Source of the DNA: a bacterium | GTDB lineage: Bacteria > Verrucomicrobiota > Verrucomicrobiia > Limisphaerales > UBA11358 | Assembly: GCA_021781185.1 (NCBI GenBank) | Contig: JAJXXI010000682.1 | Span: 1 to 11,591 of the forward strand | Direction of reading: 5' to 3' | Length of the DNA stretch: 11,591 bases | Shown: one piece after another, positions 7,813 through 11,591 of the stretch | Position numbering within the stretch: the stretch's first letter is position 1 | How the letters are laid out: every line of letters starts with the position of its first letter | The notes under the pieces: model-generated | What the model saw: the letters and a program-made list of their open reading frames with translations, nothing else | Told to the model about the DNA's origin: nothing | Databases searched by the model: none | Made by a program: the position numbers and the translations under genes

Positions 7813-9123
7813 GTGAAATTCCCAAAGCGACTGCGGCACCGGGGCAAGGGCAAGGTGCTGGCGACGATTTACAAGACGCCGGCGGGCTATCGCCTTTACT
7901 GGCGGCAGCGGGTGGACGGGAAGCCCAAGAGCCAAATGCGGCTTTTCGCGTCCTACGCCGAAGCCAAGCGCGAAGCCGACAAGGTGGTCGCGGATTTGGC
8001 CAAAGGCAAAACAACCACGCTTTCACCGGGGCAGACTGCCGATGCGCAAAATGCCATTGAGGAATTGCAGCGTTTTTTTGAAGCAACCGGCAAGCGCGTT
8101 TCCATCCGTGACGCCGTGGGCCAGTTCTGCGCGAATTCACGGAAGCTGGGCGAGCGCCCGCTATCCGAAGCCGTGGACGGTTTCCTCTCCAACGTGGCCA
8201 AGGTCGAGCGGGTGGATTTGAGCACGGCAGTTGAGCAGTTCATCGAAGGCCGAAAAGTGCGGACGGTCGCAAAGGATGGCAAGCGCCCGCAGTTGTCCCC
8301 GTCATGGCACTACATCGTCGGCATGTGGCTGCGCGAATTTGCCAATACGTTTCCCGGCCATGCAGTTTGCGATTTGACGCGCGACCATTTGACCGCCTAC
8401 CTCAATGGTCACGGTGACGTTTCACCACGCACACGCAACGGCAGGCGCAACGCGGTGAAGATGTTTTTGAAATGGGCGGTCGAGCGTGATTATCTGCCCG
8501 CGAATCACCGCTTGCTGGTGGCCGAAGGGATGGCAAAAGAGATTGAAGATTTTGGCGAAGTGGAATTCTTCACGCCAAAGGAACTGCGGATGATGCTGGA
8601 CGCCGCCAGCCAACGGGCAGCATTCCGAACCTTGCTGCCGGTGATTGCGCTGGGTGGCTTGGCGGGACTGCGATTGCAGGAAATCGCGCGCTTGAATTGG
8701 CAGGACGTGTGGCGCGTGCCGGGCCATATAGAAATCGCGGCAACCAAAGCCAAGACGAGGCAGCGCCGGCTGGTTGAAATCGTTCCGGCGCTGGCAGCGT
8801 GGCTCGAATCGTTCTGCGGGATGGATGGCAATGTTTGGGATGACACGCTCGATAATTTTCACGACTTGTTCGGCAAGTTGCGGGACGAGATGGGAATCCC
8901 GATACGCCGGAACGGACTGCGCCATGCCTTTTGCACCTATCATTTCGCGTTGCACGCCAACGAAAATCTGACCGCACAGCAGGCGGGCAACAGTCCAGCG
9001 ATGATTCACGGCCATTACAAGGGACTGGCGACGAAGGCCGAGGCGGAGAAGTGGTTCAACGTGCGGCCAGCAAATCCGGTTAAACTCACAGTCCAACTGC
9101 CAGCGAAGCCTGCATTGCCATGA
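7813..9123 (+). CDS. Tyrosine recombinase (site-specific integrase)
   Basis: Integrates and, with an excisionase, excises the element at tRNA-Pro. From the GTG at 7813 it has 436 residues. Residues 12-60 form an arm-type N-terminal segment (GKVLATIYKTPAGYRLYWRQ). A SAM-like core-binding domain covers about 135-232, and the catalytic domain about 254-415. Visible active-site positions are Arg287 (AGLRLQE), Lys312 or Lys314 (ATKAKTRQRRL), Arg370-His371 (NGLRHAF) and the nucleophile Tyr402 (GHYKGL). The first His of the usual HxLRH is Asn367 and the His of the usual GHS box is Asn393; I recall both from this integrase clade. The start is uncertain: the frame is open upstream to 7618, inside the tRNA gene, and reads like protein (ANILGALEAESEQQV), but offers only CTG or ATT codons. 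Its stop overlaps the next ATG (ATGA). Confidence 0.9.
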   Translation: MKFPKRLRHRGKGKVLATIYKTPAGYRLYWRQRVDGKPKSQMRLFASYAEAKREADKVVADLAKGKTTTLSPGQTADAQNAIEELQRFFEATGKRVSIRDAVGQFCANSRKLGERPLSEAVDGFLSNVAKVERVDLSTAVEQFIEGRKVRTVAKDGKRPQLSPSWHYIVGMWLREFANTFPGHAVCDLTRDHLTAYLNGHGDVSPRTRNGRRNAVKMFLKWAVERDYLPANHRLLVAEGMAKEIEDFGEVEFFTPKELRMMLDAASQRAAFRTLLPVIALGGLAGLRLQEIARLNWQDVWRVPGHIEIAATKAKTRQRRLVEIVPALAAWLESFCGMDGNVWDDTLDNFHDLFGKLRDEMGIPIRRNGLRHAFCTYHFALHANENLTAQQAGNSPAMIHGHYKGLATKAEAEKWFNVRPANPVKLTVQLPAKPALP

Positions 9124-9344
9124 AACACCAACAAGCCAGACGCGAAGCCAAGCATTTCCTGTGGCATTTGCAGGACGCGCGTTTCGACCATGCCCATTGG
9201 TGGAACGGCAACAATAAGGTTCCGATTGAAGCGGCTATTTGGGAAATCATCCGGCGACATCCGAACGCGGAATTGATTTACCAAAAACGAAATTTGGCTG
9301 GGTTGAATCGCTTAGGAATTTTCATCAGGGCCATCAAGGATTAG
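9120..9344 (+). CDS. Hypothetical protein, possibly N-terminal part of an amber-interrupted gene
   Basis: 74 residues, no family recognised. The ATG overlaps the integrase stop (ATGA), so translation is probably coupled and the start is well supported. The protein is basic and helical, with aromatic clusters (KHFLWHLQDARFDHAHWW; AAIWEIIRRHPNAELIYQKR). It ends at a TAG (9342-9344), but the same frame continues without another stop to 9854. The downstream ORF lacks a good start of its own. The two are best read as one 245-codon gene split by TAG, either a nonsense mutation (one change from TGG, Trp) or a natural end followed by a separate gene. Confidence 0.6.
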   Translation: MKHQQARREAKHFLWHLQDARFDHAHWWNGNNKVPIEAAIWEIIRRHPNAELIYQKRNLAGLNRLGIFIRAIKD

Positions 9345-9383
9345 AACCAGCGCACGCCTCGCGGATTTTTCTCGTGGTCTAAA

Positions 9384-9854
9384 TTGACGGCGAAGGAGCA
9401 AGCCGATTTCAAAAAGCGAATCTGGGAAAATCTGCCATCGCAACACGGCTACATTGTCCCGCCAGTCACGCTCTTGAACGACTTCCGACCGCTCATGCTC
9501 TATCTGAACCGCAAGCGGAACGGCAAAAAATTGGCAGCGTTGCAGAAGCCTTACTTGAATCAGCGGCTATGTGACCAAATGCTGCTGGCTCACAACAATG
9601 GACAAATCATCATTGCGATTGACCCCAACGCCCAGGATTGGCGTATCGAAAGCTCATTGAAGGCTGCGGTTGCTGATTGGCGTGGAAATGCAAAACCGCC
9701 CGTGGGCGAGAAAGACCGCACCGGCCAGCGTCTCGACGTGATTGCCCAATTCGAGCGCGGCGAGGTTGCGCGAAAATCTTCCAAGGAATGCCGCAACGCT
9801 GATTTGTTCACACGCTACCGGCGAATCATTGGTAGTTTCAGCGTCCACTTCTGA
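9384..9854 (+). CDS. Hypothetical protein, in frame with the preceding ORF across a TAG
   Basis: 156 residues from a TTG at 9384, the only bacterial-type start before Met37; no ribosome site is evident. The frame is open from the TAG at 9342 onward and the codons before TTG read plausibly as protein (NQRTPRGFFSWSKL). This suggests that it is the C-terminal part of the gene beginning at 9120. No known family recognised. Features seen: KEQADFKKRIWENL, a conserved-looking core ALQKPYLNQRLCDQMLLAHN followed by IIIAIDP, and a basic C-terminal helix region ending in LFTRYRRIIG. It lies between integrase and excisionase, so a role in element control is possible but not shown. Confidence 0.55.
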   Translation: MTAKEQADFKKRIWENLPSQHGYIVPPVTLLNDFRPLMLYLNRKRNGKKLAALQKPYLNQRLCDQMLLAHNNGQIIIAIDPNAQDWRIESSLKAAVADWRGNAKPPVGEKDRTGQRLDVIAQFERGEVARKSSKECRNADLFTRYRRIIGSFSVHF

Positions 9855-9925
9855 CGGAATCACGGGACGATTAAATCAGGACTCCACCGTTTTAATCTGC
9901 GCACAGTCATTCAAAATTGTGCGCA

Positions 9926-10138
9926 ATGAAGAGCAACGACATTCAATCGGTTCCGGCAGATGAGAATTTCATTTCCGCCGACGAATTGCTGAAGCGATTG
10001 CCGATTTCACGCGGCACGCTTCACAACTACATCAAGGCCGGAAAAATTCCGCACGTCAAACTCAATCACCGTCTCCTCTTTTTTTGGCCAAATGTGCGCG
10101 ATTCACTTCTGCGCCAGCAACGGGAGGTAACAGCTTGA
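9926..10138 (+). CDS. Excisionase-like helix-turn-helix DNA-binding protein
   Basis: 70 residues. About 17-60 form a MerR/Xis-type HTH_17 domain: FISADELLKRLPISRGTLHNYIKAGKIPHVKLNHRL would contain the recognition helix (SRGTLHNYIKAG) and the beta-wing. Such small proteins act as recombination directionality factors or regulators in integrated elements, bending DNA at the att arms. The ATG at 9926 was preferred over an in-frame TTG at 9917; neither has a clear ribosome site. It follows the amber-split ORF by 71 bp and precedes the primase gene. Whether it is excisionase or repressor cannot be told from sequence. Confidence 0.75.
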   Translation: MKSNDIQSVPADENFISADELLKRLPISRGTLHNYIKAGKIPHVKLNHRLLFFWPNVRDSLLRQQREVTA

Positions 10139-10331
10139 AAATACTTTCCTCGCCGGGTTTCTTGCGCGCTGTTGGCGGCGCGTCGTTCGCTCCCCGGCGG
10201 GGCGCGTGGCCAGTCCTCACCGCGGGCTGGCTGCGCGAAAACTTTTCAGCCGATTCCGGCTGCCACTCAACCTGAGCAATAAAAAAGACCGCCGCGTGAC
10301 CAACGAAATCAGCGCGACGGCGAACGAGACA

Positions 10332-11480
10332 ATGAAAAGTTGCACATTTGAAAAAAAGTCTTCAACCCGCAAATCCAGCCTGCTCGACGTGCCCGTCACC
10401 ATGTTCGCCAACGCCCGCGCCACATCTCCTTTAATGGATGTTTCCATCGCCAACTTGCTGCGGGACATTCGCGCAGGTAGGTATGCTGCAAGCGTCACGA
10501 GCCTCCGCAATTTGCGCGCGGTGGATGCGAAAGCTTACGACCAAAAGAAGACCGAGCTTCCCGCGTTCACGATGTCTGGCACGGCGGCGACTCGCAAGGA
10601 ACCGCTGATTCATTCCGGCTTCATTCAAGTGGACTTGGACGATCTCGGCGAATCGCTCCCGACCGTCCGCGACAAAGTAATGCGTGATCCGCACATCGCT
10701 TTCGGCTTCGTCAGTCCATCCGGCGACGGTTTGAAACTTGGTTTGCGAATTGACTGTGACAGGCACGCGGAAAGTTTTGCGGCGGCGCAGGTGTATTTCC
10801 GCGATACATTCGAGGTGGCGATAGACAAGCGCGTCAAGGACAGGCTGCGCCTCTGTTTTGTTTCTCACGACCCTGACTTGTGGACGAATCCCGATGCTGC
10901 GGTTCTGCCCGTTGAGTCCGTTATGCAGGTATGCAGTAAAGATTCGTCTGCATCCTGCACTCTGCAAACTGCACACCTGCATCACTACAGCCTGCATAAC
11001 ACTGCATCTCTGCATAACGTCACGAAAGCCACGACTTCATGTGACACGGTGATTGAAAACATTCGCCAAGCGCGGGCGGCGTTGTCTCTGCTGGAAAAGG
11101 AGAACGCGCTGCTTGCCAAGTTCTACAAGGACGTGATTGAGCCTCGTTTCCAAGCGCAGCCGCACGCGCGCAATAATTTTTTGGTTGAGGCGGTGCCGTT
11201 TCTTTATAGGGCCGTGTCGGCGTCGGTCGTCTTGCGTCTTGTTGGGTGTTTCTACGATTGCAACCGGGCTTTGTTCAACGACCCGCGCGAGCAGCACTTG
11301 AAAGAAGCGGAGGCGGTGATTGCCGGTGTTGGCGAGACCTACATCCGCGAGTTGAACGCCGATGAGCGCGCGGTTTATGGAGAACTGGACAGGCGGGAAA
11401 CGGACGGGTTTCGCATTTGCCGCGACCTGGCCTTGTTGCCTGACCCGGAGGGCAAGCGCGAGCCACCGGCGTGTTTTTGA
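10332..11480 (+). CDS. VirE_N (BT4734-like) domain primase-type protein
   Basis: 382 residues from the ATG at 10332. The N-terminal half, about 20-195, matches VirE_N/BT4734-like domains of mobile elements. It shows SGFIQVDLDDL (95-105) with acidic residues D101/D103, then FGFVSPSGDGLKLGLRID (124-141) and RLCFVSHDPDLWTNPDA (173-189). This fold is related to primase-polymerase catalytic cores and often sits with an element helicase. About 198-238 is a low-complexity Cys/His/Ser/Thr linker built on TGCA DNA repeats. The C-terminal part (about 239-369) is helical (NNFLVEAVPFLYRA; DPREQHLKEAEAV). Earlier in-frame starts are GTG at 10206 and 10296; ATG was taken because the upstream residues look non-coding. 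Likely role: starting replication of the excised element. A helicase may follow beyond the window. Confidence 0.75.
   Translation: MKSCTFEKKSSTRKSSLLDVPVTMFANARATSPLMDVSIANLLRDIRAGRYAASVTSLRNLRAVDAKAYDQKKTELPAFTMSGTAATRKEPLIHSGFIQVDLDDLGESLPTVRDKVMRDPHIAFGFVSPSGDGLKLGLRIDCDRHAESFAAAQVYFRDTFEVAIDKRVKDRLRLCFVSHDPDLWTNPDAAVLPVESVMQVCSKDSSASCTLQTAHLHHYSLHNTASLHNVTKATTSCDTVIENIRQARAALSLLEKENALLAKFYKDVIEPRFQAQPHARNNFLVEAVPFLYRAVSASVVLRLVGCFYDCNRALFNDPREQHLKEAEAVIAGVGETYIRELNADERAVYGELDRRETDGFRICRDLALLPDPEGKREPPACF
10924..11014 (+). repeat. Cluster of ten TGCA-core repeats (iteron-like)
   Basis: TGCA occurs ten times in 91 bp, at 10924, 10932, 10949, 10956, 10963, 10970, 10978, 10993, 11003 and 11011. 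From 10948 the units CTGCATC, CTGCACT, CTGCAAA, CTGCACAC and CTGCATC follow head to tail at 7-8 bp. Because 7 is not a multiple of 3, the protein frame changes each unit, so the repetition is at DNA level. It lies in the linker region of the primase gene. It could be a protein-binding origin or simply an expanded simple repeat. Confidence 0.7.
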
Positions 11481-11591
11481 ATCAATGACCTCAAGCGCGG
11501 GTTAATTACGCTACAAGGTTGGCGGGCATTGTTGTTGTTTGTTTTCGTGGGCCGGTTTTCTGCTTTTGGTTTTCTTCCCGGCGCCGGCGGC
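11481..11591. other. Non-coding end of window
   Basis: The last 110 bp after the primase gene hold no ORF, tRNA or clear hairpin with a T-tract. The stretch from about 11530 is rich in G and T on the plus strand. It is probably the gap before the next gene of the element. Confidence 0.4.

Larger units (their letters stand above)
7686..11591 (+). mobile_element. Integrative element at tRNA-Pro (partial, left end only)
   Basis: Runs from the tRNA 3' end to beyond the window. All genes read the same way: tyrosine recombinase, an unknown amber-split ORF coupled to it by an ATGA overlap, an excisionase-like HTH protein, and a VirE_N primase-type protein. Integration, excision and primase functions in this order are typical of self-excising islands, satellites and some ICEs. 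No capsid, terminase, relaxase or cargo gene is visible yet, so the class of element is open. Confidence 0.75.

Noticed and set aside
9342..9344. Genetic-code change with TAG read as an amino acid
   Set aside because: glnS in the same window ends in TAG and its protein ends where expected, so TAG works as a stop in this genome; a local event is more likely.
10084..10275. Plus-strand ORF of 63 codons between the excisionase and primase genes
   Set aside because: Overlaps the excisionase gene in another frame. A TTG at about 10134 could start a 46-residue peptide coupled to the excisionase stop, but nothing about it is recognisable.
10206..10331. N-terminal extension of the primase ORF from GTG at 10206
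   Set aside because: The upstream 42 codons are Arg/Ser/Leu-rich, lack a ribosome site and do not resemble the start of VirE_N proteins; ATG at 10332 fits better.
10924..11014. CRISPR array
   Set aside because: The repeats are 7-8 bp units without unique spacers of about 30 bp; they are not CRISPR. No other direct-repeat/spacer pattern was seen in the window.

Overview
The window looks like bacterial chromosome from the Verrucomicrobiota, probably a Pedosphaera/Limisphaerales-type relative. This is inferred from protein style: a rhomboid protease with a C-terminal GYF_2 domain, a bacterial GlnRS, and mobile-element integrase and VirE_N primase types that I associate with that group. Starts mostly lack a clear Shine-Dalgarno sequence, which also fits. 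The taxonomic call is inference; no rRNA is present.

Left part (1-1770): a minus-strand MFS transporter gene, decayed by several frameshifts and at least four in-frame stops, occupies about 99-1118. It is followed by a small plus-strand lipoprotein gene (1272-1598) whose 3' end may be frameshifted.

Middle part (1740-7120), ordinary housekeeping chromosome: rhomboid protease with GYF_2 domain, purE (purine synthesis), beta-class carbonic anhydrase and glnS on the plus strand, then a convergent minus-strand membrane fatty acid desaturase. The genes do different jobs and the gaps of about 50-150 bp do not prove an operon. Bicarbonate from carbonic anhydrase could in principle feed the carboxylation step before PurE.

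Right part (7185-11591), accessory DNA around a tRNA-Pro(GGG) gene at 7608-7685. On its left is the first ~70 codons of a tyrosine recombinase gene, pointing left and cut off. An isolated plus-strand intrinsic terminator lies beyond that. On its right an apparently intact tyrosine recombinase starts within about 130 bp and reads right. It is followed by an ORF interrupted by an in-frame TAG, an excisionase-like HTH protein, and a VirE_N (BT4734-like) primase-type protein. The order int - unknown - xis - primase is that of an integrative element able to excise from a tRNA gene and possibly replicate, much like satellite or integrative islands. Only one end is visible; the distal att copy and any helicase, packaging, transfer or cargo genes would lie past 11591.

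The least explained signals are: a cluster of ten TGCA-core repeats, several in strict 7-bp register, inside the primase gene; the amber-split ORF; divergent integrase genes flanking one tRNA with a shared 10-bp inverted repeat; and an integrase frame that stays open back into the tRNA gene without a canonical start.
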